From Candidatus Gastranaerophilales bacterium (GTDB taxonomy: Bacteria; Cyanobacteriota; Vampirovibrionia; Gastranaerophilales; Gastranaerophilaceae), in the NCBI GenBank assembly GCA_944323285.1, contig CALURV010000015.1, positions 34,155-98,154 on the forward strand: a DNA stretch of 64,000 nt, written 5' to 3'. Position 1 is the stretch's first letter. Each line of letters begins with the position of its first letter. Both the position numbers and the translations under genes were made by a program. The notes beneath the pieces were generated by a model that was not told the DNA's origin, made no database searches, and saw only the letters and a list, made by a program, of their open reading frames with translations. This document shows positions 9,007 through 18,502 of this stretch, one piece after another.

Positions 9007-9637
9007 CACCTGAACTTGTTCCAAGTCTTGATGCTCCTGCATTTATTAAAGCAATAGCTTTTTCTCTATCTTTTATTCCGCCTGAGGCTTTGATTTTTAC
9101 ATTACTGTTTTTTAATGTTTCATACATTAATTTTATATCTTCAGTTTTAGCTCCAACACCATTTTTAACGAATCCGGTTGAAGTTTTTGCAAAATCAACG
9201 CCTGCTTCTTTTATTAATTCACAAGCTTTTATTATTTCGTCTTGTGTTAATAAATCGGTTTCTATTATTACCTTTAAAATATGTTCTTTTATTGTTTGTT
9301 TTACTAATTTTATTTCATTTAAAATATATTGATAATCTTTATCTTTAATAGCTTGGACAGATAATACCATATCGATTTCATCAGCACCTTGTTCAATCGC
9401 TTTTTTTGCTTCAAATGCTTTAGTTTCAGGCAATGATGCTCCCAAAGGGAATCCAACAACAGTAACAACTTTTATATCAGTATCTTTTAAATAATCTGAA
9501 GCTAATTTTACATTTTGCGGATTAATACATACTCCTTTAAAATTATATTTCTTTGCTTCATCAAATAGTTTTATTAATTCTGTTTTAGTTGCATCTTGTT
9601 TTAAAAGGGTATGTTCAATATATTTATTTAATTCCAT
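8975..9637 (-). CDS. deoC: Deoxyribose-phosphate aldolase
   Basis: Cleaves 2-deoxyribose-5-phosphate to glyceraldehyde-3-phosphate and acetaldehyde in deoxynucleoside catabolism. The 220-aa class I aldolase has the Schiff-base lysine K151 in FAKTSTGF, helper lysine K183 in IKASGGI, and D89 in DEIDMV. It starts 5 nt after recO with AAGGT upstream. Its stop lies inside the convergent small membrane gene, giving a 32-nt sense-antisense overlap. No other deoxynucleoside catabolism gene is adjacent. Confidence 0.95.
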   Translation of the reverse strand: MELNKYIEHTLLKQDATKTELIKLFDEAKKYNFKGVCINPQNVKLASDYLKDTDIKVVTVVGFPLGASLPETKAFEAKKAIEQGADEIDMVLSVQAIKDKDYQYILNEIKLVKQTIKEHILKVIIETDLLTQDEIIKACELIKEAGVDFAKTSTGFVKNGVGAKTEDIKLMYETLKNSNVKIKASGGIKDREKAIALINAGASRLGTSSGVKLLEIHPHP

Positions 9638-9642
9638 TATAT

Positions 9643-10407
9643 TTACCTTATATTTTCGATTACTTGCATTGTTTTAAATTTTTTAGGTGAATAGTATTCT
9701 ATATAATTTTTTAGTAAATTAATACAAATATCACAAATTTTTTCCGTTGCTAAATCATCATATTTTGTATGTTTTGTAAAATCTTCTTTTAATAAAGTTG
9801 ATAGAAATTCTTTTATTTTATTAGGAATTTTGATTTTTTTGGAAATATCACAAGCACAAGATTTACAAAGAATTCCGCCGTGTTCAGTGGAAAAATAGAT
9901 TTCTTCACTTTCAGGATTATTCATACATTTAACACAATTATCCAGTTCAAGAGAATATCCTGTGATATTCATAATTTTAAGCTGAAATCTTAATACGCAA
10001 AGCATTATTTGTTCTTTTGTTTTAGCCTCTGCTATTTTCTCTAAAAAAGTATAAAAAAGATTATAAATTTCTTCGCTGTTCGGATCATTTTCAATTCCGA
10101 AATTTGCAACTATTTCACTGCAATACATTGCATAAAATAATTTATTCATATCTCTTCTTAAATTAAAGAAGGTATTTAAGGCTTCAGCTTGACAAATAGT
10201 ATCAAGATTTCTTCCTTTATTAAGCATTAATTTATTTGCAACAAGCATATCCATTCTTCCGCCAAGTTTATTTGAAGGTTTTTTTATGCCTTTTGCAATA
10301 CCTTTAATTATGCCTTTTTCCTTTGAATACATAACAATGATTTTATCAGCTTCACTAATACTGTATGATTTTAAATTTATAACATTTGTAGTGAATTGTT
10401 CTTTCAT
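9643..10407 (-). CDS. recO: DNA repair protein RecO
   Basis: Recombination mediator that loads RecA at gaps with RecF and RecR. The 254-aa protein has an N-terminal OB-fold region (VINLKSYSISEADKIIVMYS, GIIKGIAKGIKK) and a C-terminal helical domain with a zinc site, CVKC and CKSC. Its ATG abuts the pilT stop (TAAATG), so it is probably translated by coupling. recF also occurs in this window, at the far end and with an in-frame stop. Confidence 0.93.
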   Translation of the reverse strand: MKEQFTTNVINLKSYSISEADKIIVMYSKEKGIIKGIAKGIKKPSNKLGGRMDMLVANKLMLNKGRNLDTICQAEALNTFFNLRRDMNKLFYAMYCSEIVANFGIENDPNSEEIYNLFYTFLEKIAEAKTKEQIMLCVLRFQLKIMNITGYSLELDNCVKCMNNPESEEIYFSTEHGGILCKSCACDISKKIKIPNKIKEFLSTLLKEDFTKHTKYDDLATEKICDICINLLKNYIEYYSPKKFKTMQVIENIR

Positions 10408-11499
10408 TTAGCCTGAAGCCTCACTGCCTGAATATACGCCTCTAATATAATGTAGAAGCTCATTAGAATTATCAGAATGATTTAGTGCAACTTCTTTTGT
10501 TATAAATTCTTTTTTTATTAAGTCAAATAAGCATTGATTGAAAGTAAGCATATCATTATATCCGCCTTTTTGAACAAGCTTATATATCTCTTCAAGTTCA
10601 TCCTTTAAAATAAAGTCTTTAATAGTTGGAGTAGAAAATAATATTTCAACAGCAGGAATTCTTCCTTTTCCGTTAGCTTTGGGTAAAAGCTTTTGTGAAA
10701 TTGTACCTCTAAATACTTCTGCAAACTGGCTCCTTATAACTTCTCTTTCTGTAGGATTAAAGAAACTCAATATTCTGTTAATTGTTTGGATTGCATTAAA
10801 AGTGTGAAGTGTAGCAAAAACAAGATGTCCTGTTTCTGCTGCGTGAAGTGCACTTTGAACTGTTTCCATATCTCTTATTTCACCAATCAAAATAACATTT
10901 GGATCTTGTCTTAGTGCATATTTTAATCCGTCTATATAATTTGCTGTATCTATACCTATTTGTCTTTGAGTGAATATAGATTTTTTGCTTTTATATACAT
11001 ATTCAATAGGATCTTCAATCGTAACAATATGTTTCCTGTAATTATTATTAATATGTTCCAGTATTGAAGCAATAGTAGTTGATTTTCCGCTACCTGCTAC
11101 TCCTGTTACAAGTACAATACCATTTTCAAATTGTGAAAATTTTTCTATTGCTTCCGGTAAATTTAGTTCTTCAAAAGAAGGTATATTAAAAGATACTAAA
11201 CGTATTGTCATTGAATGATATCCGAATGACATAGCTAAATTTACTCTGAAACGTGCAAGACCTTCAATTTCATAGGGGAAATCCGAATCGTAAGATTTAA
11301 ATATTTTATCTCGCATTGATATTGGTGCCATTGTATCAATTGCTTGCATCATATCTTCTTCTGTTACCGGAGACAGTTTTGATTTTATTATTTTACCGTC
11401 TATCCTAAATGATGGAACTTCACCTACTATAAAGTGAAGGTCTGATGCACCAAGTTCTACTGATTTTTTTAATAACGAATCTATTGTATATTCACTCAT
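10408..11499 (-). CDS. pilT: Type IV pilus retraction ATPase PilT-like
   Basis: A 363-aa hexameric secretion ATPase of the PilT/PilU group, which depolymerises type IV pili. Visible motifs are Walker A GVAGSGKST (133-141), the Asp box HIVTIEDPIEYVY, Walker B ILIGEIRD (203-210) and the His box AETGHLVFATLHT (221-233). The N-terminus SVELGASDLHFIVGEVPSFR is the PilT PAS-like domain. It is first in a pilT-recO-deoC operon divergent from smc. A prepilin and a degenerate PilB-like protein lie elsewhere in the window, so pilus genes are scattered. Confidence 0.93.
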   Translation of the reverse strand: MSEYTIDSLLKKSVELGASDLHFIVGEVPSFRIDGKIIKSKLSPVTEEDMMQAIDTMAPISMRDKIFKSYDSDFPYEIEGLARFRVNLAMSFGYHSMTIRLVSFNIPSFEELNLPEAIEKFSQFENGIVLVTGVAGSGKSTTIASILEHINNNYRKHIVTIEDPIEYVYKSKKSIFTQRQIGIDTANYIDGLKYALRQDPNVILIGEIRDMETVQSALHAAETGHLVFATLHTFNAIQTINRILSFFNPTEREVIRSQFAEVFRGTISQKLLPKANGKGRIPAVEILFSTPTIKDFILKDELEEIYKLVQKGGYNDMLTFNQCLFDLIKKEFITKEVALNHSDNSNELLHYIRGVYSGSEASG

Positions 11500-11583
11500 T
11501 TAATTACTCCAAAAACATTGTATTATAAATATTATATTACTTTTTTTTAGTTATTAAAATAAATTTAATATAATGTAATGTTT

Positions 11584-11614
11584 TTGACTATTACGTGTAT
11601 TTGTTGTGTAATAA
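11584..11614 (+). promoter_or_regulatory. Possible promoter of the smc operon
   Basis: TTGACT at 11584-11589 is followed 19 nt later by a TAATAA -10-like hexamer at 11609-11614, about 35 nt before the smc start. The -35 is good, the spacer slightly long and the -10 only fair. The placement in the pilT-smc divergent gap is sensible. Confidence 0.4.
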
Positions 11615-11646
11615 AATATGTCTAGACAAAGGTATCATTAAAATTA

Positions 11647-14600
11647 ATGTATATAAAAGAACTTGAAGTTGATAACTTTAAATCTTTTGCCAGTGATATT
11701 ACAATCCCTTTTTTAAAAGGATTTACAACAATATCAGGGCCGAACGGATCAGGGAAGAGTAATATTATTGATAGTATATTGTTTGCACTGGGTTTAACGA
11801 GTGCAAGAAATTTGCGCACAGAGCAGTTATCTGATTTTATATCTACCCATACCAAAAAAAATGAGGCTTATGTTAAAGTTGTTTTTGAACCTGAAAATAA
11901 AGATGAAGAAGCTATAACTGTTGCAAGAAAAATAAGAAAATCTTCTCAAGGATTTAATAGTGTTTATTATCTAAATGATCAGGTATCAACATTAACTGAT
12001 ATTCATACACGGCTTGAAAAATATAGGATAACTCCTAATAGTTATAATGTTATGATGCAAGGTGATGTTATGAGCATTACCAATTGTTCCAGTGTTGAAA
12101 GAAGAAAAATTATAGACGAAATAGCAGGTATTGCTGATTTCAATAGAAGAATAGAAAAAGCTCAAGAAGAACTTCTTACTGTTGAAGAGAGAGTTGAAAA
12201 TGCCAATTTAATTTTAACTGAAATTGAGTCTCATATTGAACGTTTAGCTCAAGAAAAAGAAACAGCATTAAAATACCAAAAATTAAAAACAGAAAAATTT
12301 CAATTAGAAAGTCAAATTACTACGGTTAAATATTTTGATATAAAAAGAAATTTAGAACTTGCTCATCAAAATATTCTTGATTTTAATAAAAAGAAAAAAG
12401 AAGAAGAAAATAACCTTAAAAAATTAGAAGAAGAGTTGATTGAAATAAAGAAAAAGTATAATGATATTTCGGAGTTAGTAAAGAATAATGGTGAAGCAGA
12501 ACAAATAGAGACAAAAAAACAATTAGAAGAGTTAAAAGGTCAAATTTCGCGTAAAAATCTTGCTATAAGTTCTGTTGAAAAGATGATTCATGATAATTTA
12601 AAAACTATTGAAAATTCAAAAAATGGTATTGAAAATCATAAAGAAAAAATCGAGAAAATTAATTTAAAAATAGAAGATAAAAAAGCTGAAATTTTACAAA
12701 TTGAAGAAAACATAAAAATTCAAGAAGAAGAACTTAAAAAAATTCTTGAAGAAGTTTCAGGTTTAAATCAAAATGCAGATAAGCAAATAGAAGAAAGAAA
12801 TAATTTAAAAAAAGAATTAGAAAAATTAAAAGAAGAGGAATGGAATATTAAATCAGAAACTATTCCATTAGAAACAGAACTTGCTACTTCAAAAAAAGAT
12901 GTAGAAAATGCAAAAAAGACTCTTAGAGAATTAGATTTATTTAAAAGTAATTTTGAAGATAATCAGGATAAGCTTCAAGTCCAGATTGAAGAATTAACAA
13001 AAGAACTTGCAGATTATAAGCTTGCTCAAGAAAATGTAATTTATAATCTTGATAAAAATAAAAATGAAATATCAGATTTAATGCATGATATGCAGATTGT
13101 TCAAAGAAAAGTTTATACTATAGAAGCTCAAAAAAGTGCTTATGATGAGAATAATCTTGGCAGGGCTATAGATTCTATAATAAGAGCGAAAATAAGAGGA
13201 GTACATGCTCCCCTGTTACAATTAGGAAGTGTAGATAAAGAATACTCAACAGCACTTGAAGTTGCAATGGGCGCCAGAATGAAGAATATTGTTGTTGATG
13301 ATGAAGATGTTGCCCGTGTTTGTGTTGAATATTTAAAAACAGCAAGAGCCGGTGTTGCTACGTTTTTACCTTTAACCAGGATGAAGAAAACACCTTCAAG
13401 TTTAAAGCTTCCAAAAGAAAAAGGTGTTATTGATTTTGCTATTAATCTTATTAATTTTGATGATAAATATTTGGATGCATTTTACTATGCTTTAGGTGAT
13501 ACTTTAATTGTGGAAGATTATGATTGTGCAAAAAGATTAATAGGTAAATATAGACTTGTTACTCTTGATGGCAGTTTATTTGAAAAATCAGGTGCTATAA
13601 CAGGCGGTGATAGAAGAGATTTAGGTCTGAAATTTAGTCAGAATCAAGATGATGAATTAAATAAATATAAATCTCGTTTAAGTGAACTTCAAAAACAATA
13701 TTCCTCTCTTGAAAGTGCAAGAAAAGAACTTGAAGTAAAACAAGATAAAATCAGACAAAATTATTCCAATACAATGACAGCGCTTAATGGAGCTAAAATT
13801 GAATTAAATAACTTAATTAATAACTCTAAGAATAATGAACGGAAAATTGAAGAATGTAATAAAATTATTAAAGAAAATACACCAAAAGTAGAAAATATTG
13901 AAAAGAAACTTGAAAAATATGAAGAAAAATTAGTTACTTTGAATGAAAAAATGCTTGTTCTTCAAGATAAAATTACTGAAATAGAAAGCAAAATGTCAGA
14001 AGGTGAGTTGAAAAAATTAAAAGAGATGACTTCTGCTATTGAAAATCAGATAAAAGAATATCAAAATAAAATTTTAAAATGTAATACAGAAATAAATGAA
14101 TCAAATAGAGATATTGATTTCAATAATGAATTAATAAGGGCTAAAGAAGAACAAATTCAACGATTAGTAAAAGATAATGAAATCGGTGAGCAGGATAAAA
14201 TTAAATACAATGAAGAGATAAAAGAAATTGAGCTTAAGTCAGTAGAACTTGAAGAAAAAATAAGAGCTTTAGGAGAAAAATTAATTCAATTACAAAAACA
14301 GCGTGATTTAATTCAAGAAGAACTTCTTAATACAGAAACTCAGAAAAATAAAATAACAAATGAAATAGAAAAAATATCAGAACAAGTTGAGGCATTTAAA
14401 TCAAGAAGAAGGGAATTAGAGCCACAATTAGAAGAAATAATAAATGAATTAAAAGAAAATCAAGTAGATATTAATATGCTTGTACCAACAGAAATTTCAA
14501 CTGAAGAAATAACAGGAAAAATCCAAAGACTTCAAAAAAGAATGGAAGAAATGGAACCTGTTAATATGTTGGCAATTGAAGCATATGATAATGTAAAACA

Positions 14601-15144
14601 AAGACAGGAAGAGAAAAAAGAACAAATTGCAACATTAACAAACGAAAGAAAACAAATTCTTGAAAAAATGAATGGTTATGAGCAAATAAAAAAAGAAACA
14701 TTTATGAAAACATATAATAATATAAATGAAAATTTCAAAGATATATTTGCAAAATTATCAGAAGGAGAAGGAACTCTTATGTTGGAGAACCCCGAGAATC
14801 CTTTTGAAGGTGGTCTAACAATTGAGGCACAACCAAGAGATAAGAAAAAACAAAAACTAGGAGCAATGTCAGGTGGTGAAAAATCATTGACTGCACTTGC
14901 ATTAGTGTTTGCAATACAAAAATATTTACCGGCACCTTTTTATGCATTGGATGAAGTTGATGCTAATTTAGATGGGATTAATGTCGAACGTTTGGCGGAT
15001 ATTATTCAACAACAAGCAAAAAATACGCAATTTATAGTAGTTAGTCACAGAAAACCTATGATAGAATCAGCTAATAGGACAATAGGTGTAACTCAAAAAG
15101 AACATGGGAAAACCCGTGTTACCGGTGTAAAATTTAGGGACTAA
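11647..15144 (+). CDS. smc: Chromosome segregation protein SMC
   Basis: Condensin ATPase that organises and segregates the chromosome. The 1165-aa protein has N-terminal Walker A GPNGSGKSNIIDS (about 32-44), long coiled coils (roughly 170-500 and 680-1010), a hinge around 520-640 (GRAIDSIIRAKIRGVHAPLL, GAITGGDRRD), then signature LGAMSGGEKSLTALAL and Walker B ALDEVDANLDG. Full length and intact. The ribosome site is weak (AAAGG about 14 nt upstream). scpA begins 4 nt downstream, so all three condensin subunits form one operon, which favours fixed stoichiometry. Confidence 0.97.
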   Translation: MYIKELEVDNFKSFASDITIPFLKGFTTISGPNGSGKSNIIDSILFALGLTSARNLRTEQLSDFISTHTKKNEAYVKVVFEPENKDEEAITVARKIRKSSQGFNSVYYLNDQVSTLTDIHTRLEKYRITPNSYNVMMQGDVMSITNCSSVERRKIIDEIAGIADFNRRIEKAQEELLTVEERVENANLILTEIESHIERLAQEKETALKYQKLKTEKFQLESQITTVKYFDIKRNLELAHQNILDFNKKKKEEENNLKKLEEELIEIKKKYNDISELVKNNGEAEQIETKKQLEELKGQISRKNLAISSVEKMIHDNLKTIENSKNGIENHKEKIEKINLKIEDKKAEILQIEENIKIQEEELKKILEEVSGLNQNADKQIEERNNLKKELEKLKEEEWNIKSETIPLETELATSKKDVENAKKTLRELDLFKSNFEDNQDKLQVQIEELTKELADYKLAQENVIYNLDKNKNEISDLMHDMQIVQRKVYTIEAQKSAYDENNLGRAIDSIIRAKIRGVHAPLLQLGSVDKEYSTALEVAMGARMKNIVVDDEDVARVCVEYLKTARAGVATFLPLTRMKKTPSSLKLPKEKGVIDFAINLINFDDKYLDAFYYALGDTLIVEDYDCAKRLIGKYRLVTLDGSLFEKSGAITGGDRRDLGLKFSQNQDDELNKYKSRLSELQKQYSSLESARKELEVKQDKIRQNYSNTMTALNGAKIELNNLINNSKNNERKIEECNKIIKENTPKVENIEKKLEKYEEKLVTLNEKMLVLQDKITEIESKMSEGELKKLKEMTSAIENQIKEYQNKILKCNTEINESNRDIDFNNELIRAKEEQIQRLVKDNEIGEQDKIKYNEEIKEIELKSVELEEKIRALGEKLIQLQKQRDLIQEELLNTETQKNKITNEIEKISEQVEAFKSRRRELEPQLEEIINELKENQVDINMLVPTEISTEEITGKIQRLQKRMEEMEPVNMLAIEAYDNVKQRQEEKKEQIATLTNERKQILEKMNGYEQIKKETFMKTYNNINENFKDIFAKLSEGEGTLMLENPENPFEGGLTIEAQPRDKKKQKLGAMSGGEKSLTALALVFAIQKYLPAPFYALDEVDANLDGINVERLADIIQQQAKNTQFIVVSHRKPMIESANRTIGVTQKEHGKTRVTGVKFRD

Positions 15145-15148
15145 GTGA

Positions 15149-16018
15149 ATGTTAAATCCAAAGGAAGCCAATAATTTTTATATACAAAGTTCAACTAAAT
15201 CTTATGAAAAAGATTTGGGATTTAATCCTGATTCAATTTTAGATACTCCATCAGATGAACTTGACGGAATAGAAGTTTTAGTTCAAATGGCAAAGCAAGG
15301 TAAAATTGATCCTTGGAATATTGATATAGCTGATATTGCAGACAAATATATGCTTCATATTGCCGAAAGTAAATCTAATAATTTAAGAGTTACAGGAAGG
15401 GCATTATTTTTTCTTGCTGTTTTGTTAAAGTTAAAATCTAATATATTAGTTGGAATGGATTCTTCTCAATTTGATGTTCAAGAAGAATTTAATCCTGAGT
15501 ATGATGATGATAATGATTCAAGATTTTCAGATGATTTATATTATCAGGATTACCCTGACAATGTTATACCTATAGAAGATATTATACAGAGAAGAACAAG
15601 TGTAAAATTAAATAGAAACAGGATTGTAACTTTAAAAGATTTAATAAGACAATTAGAATTTTATGAGCAGTTAGATAAAAAGCAGGCTATAAAGAATTCT
15701 TTAGAAAGAGCTAAAAGAAGAGTTCGCAACTATGCTAATATGTCTGCTGATGATATTATAAATCTTGCTCATGAAGAATATATTGAAAGCAGTGTAAAAA
15801 TTCTTCATGAAAACTTAATTAAAATTTTTGAGAAAGAAGAAAAGATTGAATTAAATACATTGACTTTATTAGGACTTGATAAAATATCTGCATATATAGC
15901 ATTATTATTTTTATCGGCAGAGAGTGAATTTGATTTAGAGCAAGAAGAATTTTATTCAGATTTATATGTAGTAAAAGGTAAGGTTCCTTTAAAAGCACAA
16001 GAAGAGCAAACGGCATAG
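15149..16018 (+). CDS. scpA: Segregation and condensation protein A (kleisin)
   Basis: A 289-aa kleisin that bridges the two SMC heads. The typical phrase GIEVLVQMAKQGKIDPWNID (about 41-60) is followed by RALFFLAVLLKLKSNILVG, an acidic linker (DDDNDSRF) and a C-terminal winged-helix region (ISAYIALLFLSAESEFDLEQEE) that contacts the SMC head. It lies between smc (4 nt) and scpB (9 nt). The first ~35 residues are a less conserved extension. Confidence 0.94.
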   Translation: MLNPKEANNFYIQSSTKSYEKDLGFNPDSILDTPSDELDGIEVLVQMAKQGKIDPWNIDIADIADKYMLHIAESKSNNLRVTGRALFFLAVLLKLKSNILVGMDSSQFDVQEEFNPEYDDDNDSRFSDDLYYQDYPDNVIPIEDIIQRRTSVKLNRNRIVTLKDLIRQLEFYEQLDKKQAIKNSLERAKRRVRNYANMSADDIINLAHEEYIESSVKILHENLIKIFEKEEKIELNTLTLLGLDKISAYIALLFLSAESEFDLEQEEFYSDLYVVKGKVPLKAQEEQTA

Positions 16019-16027
16019 AGGTATAAT

Positions 16028-16543
16028 ATGGATTTAAAATCAAGAATTGAAGCTGTATTATTTGTAACCGGAAGAGCTGTTGATTTAAAAGAGATTGCTA
16101 AAATATTAGAGACTGATGAGCAAGAAGTTGAAGATGCAATGTTAGCATTAATTGTTGATTATTCTTCTCGTGATGGTGCTCTTGAAATAGATGATGAAAA
16201 TGGATATATTATCCAAGTAAAAGATGAATATATGGATATAGTTGAAAAATTATGTCCTGTTGATATATCAAATGCTGTATTAAAGACTTTAACAATTATT
16301 GCTTTAAAAGAACCTATAAGACAATCGGAATTAAAAGAGTTACGAGGGTCAACCGCTTATGAACATGTACAAGAGCTTGTTGATAAAGGGTTAGTAAGCA
16401 GGAAAAAAGATAAAAACGGAAGATCATATAATCTAAAGACAACGGAAAAGTTTGCCGAATATTTTAAAATAAAAGGAAATTCAGAAATTTTATCTAAAAT
16501 GGAAACAAAAAAATTATCAGAATTATTGGAATTAAATAAATAA
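16028..16543 (+). CDS. scpB: Segregation and condensation protein B
   Basis: A 171-aa dimeric partner of the kleisin, built of two winged helices. The start LKSRIEAVLFVTGRAVDLKEI and the second domain (VLKTLTIIALKEPIRQSELKELRG, LVDKGLVSRKKDKNGRSYNL) are characteristic. Third gene of the smc-scpA-scpB operon. An AAGGAG site after its stop serves the next gene, which may be read through from the same transcript. Confidence 0.94.
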   Translation: MDLKSRIEAVLFVTGRAVDLKEIAKILETDEQEVEDAMLALIVDYSSRDGALEIDDENGYIIQVKDEYMDIVEKLCPVDISNAVLKTLTIIALKEPIRQSELKELRGSTAYEHVQELVDKGLVSRKKDKNGRSYNLKTTEKFAEYFKIKGNSEILSKMETKKLSELLELNK

Positions 16544-16559
16544 TTTAAGGAGAATATAT

Positions 16560-18416
16560 ATGGAAGATAAAGATGAAAATCAAATTAATAATCAAGATGA
16601 TTTTGAATTTGAAAAATATCCTGATGATGAAGATATATATTTGAATGATAATAATTCTCAAGACAAATCAAATGATGAAGAATATGAGGAGTTTGAAAAA
16701 TATCCTGAAGGAGAAGAACCTTCATATAAATATATTCCTATTTCTTCTATTAACCAAAATGAAGAAATATCTGAAGATAAGGTTAATGAAAAAAAAGAAG
16801 ATAATCAACAAGAAGAAGTTTCCAAAATACATATTGATAAAAAAGAAAAAGAAAGAATATCAGCAATAAGAGCAAGAATAAAAGAAGAAAAAATACATAA
16901 GCAGAAAGAGCAAGAACAAAAAAGAAGAAATATGAAGATTACATTGATAGTCTTTGGAAGTTTGCTTTTTATTATTTGGCTTGTCTATTATTCTGTTACG
17001 GATATAATGCCTGAGTATTTAGTAAATCAAGGGAAAAAATATATTGCAATTAAAGAATATAAAAAAGCTATAAATTTATTTAGAATGGCAGGAAATATGA
17101 AGCCATATGATGATATTCCTGTTTATTACCAAGTTTTAGCGCTTTCAAAAATGCCATTAACATATGAAAATCAAAAAGCTTTATATGACATATCACAACT
17201 TGAGGATTTTGATAAAGCAAGTAATTATGCGGATGATATTTTAACAAATATTAGAAAACAAATAGATAAAAAAATAGGTTCGAATTATATTGATAATGTT
17301 TTATATGATGATATTTTATTTAGATGGAATACAAGTGAACCTATAAACTATTTTATATTTAATAATAGTAATGCATCAAAAGAATATGTGGATACTTTAA
17401 GAAGTGCTTTTTCTATGTGGTCAACAGCAAGTAATGGAGAAATTTCTTTTAGAGAATCTATGAGTTCATCTAATGCTGATATAGTTATCAATTTATTAAA
17501 TAATTCTAATATGAAAAATAATGATAATATAAATCAAAGTGGCAGTGTTAAACCTATAATAAAAGATGATGTTTTACAAAAAGTCGAAATAGAATTAAAA
17601 ACAAATTATCCGGATGGAAAAAAATATGATTTAGGTAGTTTTAAAATTGTATCTCAACATGAAATAGGACATGCTTTGGGGTTATGGGGTCATAGTTCTA
17701 ATCCGAATGATATAATGTATTATTCTGGTGATTATATTAATGCTGTTAATCCTAATAGAAGTTTTTCTAAAAGAGATATTAATACATTAAATTTATTATA
17801 TAAAATGGTTCCTGATGTAATTAATAAACCTATTAGTGAAAAAGAATATGATAATTTATTTTATCATTATATAATTACAACTTTTCCAGGTGAAAATTTT
17901 GAACTTGAAATGCAAAGGGTAATACATTCTTTAAAAAATGATATAAGAAATATCCCTGCTTGGGTAGATTTAGCTATAAATTATGGTATTAAAAAACAAT
18001 ATAAAAGGTCTAATACCATTTTAAAAGGTATTTTACCTTTGAGTAAAAACAATTCACAATTCCGATATGTTATTTTATATAATATGGCTGCAAACTTCTA
18101 TAAAATGAAGGATTATAGTTCTGCGGAAAAAATATTGAAAATGGCTAAGATTTATGATGAAGATATAGACACTCAAATTTTAGAAGCTTTTATTGATTTA
18201 AAATTAAACAGAAAAGATATGGGTAAAGAAAAATTAATACTTTTAAATAAAAAACATCCTGATCATATTCAAATTGCTTTAAAACTTGCTCAAATTTATT
18301 ATTTTGATAGAGAAAAGTCTAAAGCAAAAGAAATAATAAATACTCTTATTAAAACAAATTCTTCAGCAAATCGAGATAGACAAGTACAAAAATATAATAG
18401 ATATCTTATGAAGTAG
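16560..18416 (+). CDS. Membrane-anchored matrixin-like metalloprotease with repeat-rich C-terminus
   Basis: A 618-aa protein. An acidic N-terminus (1-90) holds two copies of an FEKYP(D/E) block, then a basic stretch and one membrane segment (127-146). This suggests an N-in orientation with the catalytic part outside. A TPR-like helical pair (155-240) precedes a metzincin domain: H367, E368, H371, G374 and H378 match HExxHxxGxxxH, and NDIM supplies Met-turn M386. About 200 residues of TPR-like repeats follow. The zinc site is complete, so proteolysis is likely; the substrate is unknown. It sits 16 nt after scpB, behind AAGGAG. Confidence 0.85.
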   Translation: MEDKDENQINNQDDFEFEKYPDDEDIYLNDNNSQDKSNDEEYEEFEKYPEGEEPSYKYIPISSINQNEEISEDKVNEKKEDNQQEEVSKIHIDKKEKERISAIRARIKEEKIHKQKEQEQKRRNMKITLIVFGSLLFIIWLVYYSVTDIMPEYLVNQGKKYIAIKEYKKAINLFRMAGNMKPYDDIPVYYQVLALSKMPLTYENQKALYDISQLEDFDKASNYADDILTNIRKQIDKKIGSNYIDNVLYDDILFRWNTSEPINYFIFNNSNASKEYVDTLRSAFSMWSTASNGEISFRESMSSSNADIVINLLNNSNMKNNDNINQSGSVKPIIKDDVLQKVEIELKTNYPDGKKYDLGSFKIVSQHEIGHALGLWGHSSNPNDIMYYSGDYINAVNPNRSFSKRDINTLNLLYKMVPDVINKPISEKEYDNLFYHYIITTFPGENFELEMQRVIHSLKNDIRNIPAWVDLAINYGIKKQYKRSNTILKGILPLSKNNSQFRYVILYNMAANFYKMKDYSSAEKILKMAKIYDEDIDTQILEAFIDLKLNRKDMGKEKLILLNKKHPDHIQIALKLAQIYYFDREKSKAKEIINTLIKTNSSANRDRQVQKYNRYLMK

Positions 18417-18439
18417 AAAACTAAAGAAAAAATAAATGT

Positions 18440-18487
18440 TCGAGAAAAATGTCACGAGAAGTTGAAAGAGTATGTATATTTTTTTAG
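18440..18487 (+). repeat. Degenerate copy of dispersed repeat module A
   Basis: The stretch from CGAGAAAAATGTCACGAGAA through GTTGAAAGAGTATG to the T-run matches module A of the repeat at 62752 with several substitutions. It lies in the convergent gap between the protease gene and rimO. The pairing of the stem is largely lost. Confidence 0.45.
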
Positions 18488-18502
18488 ACAAATATTAAGT
18501 CT

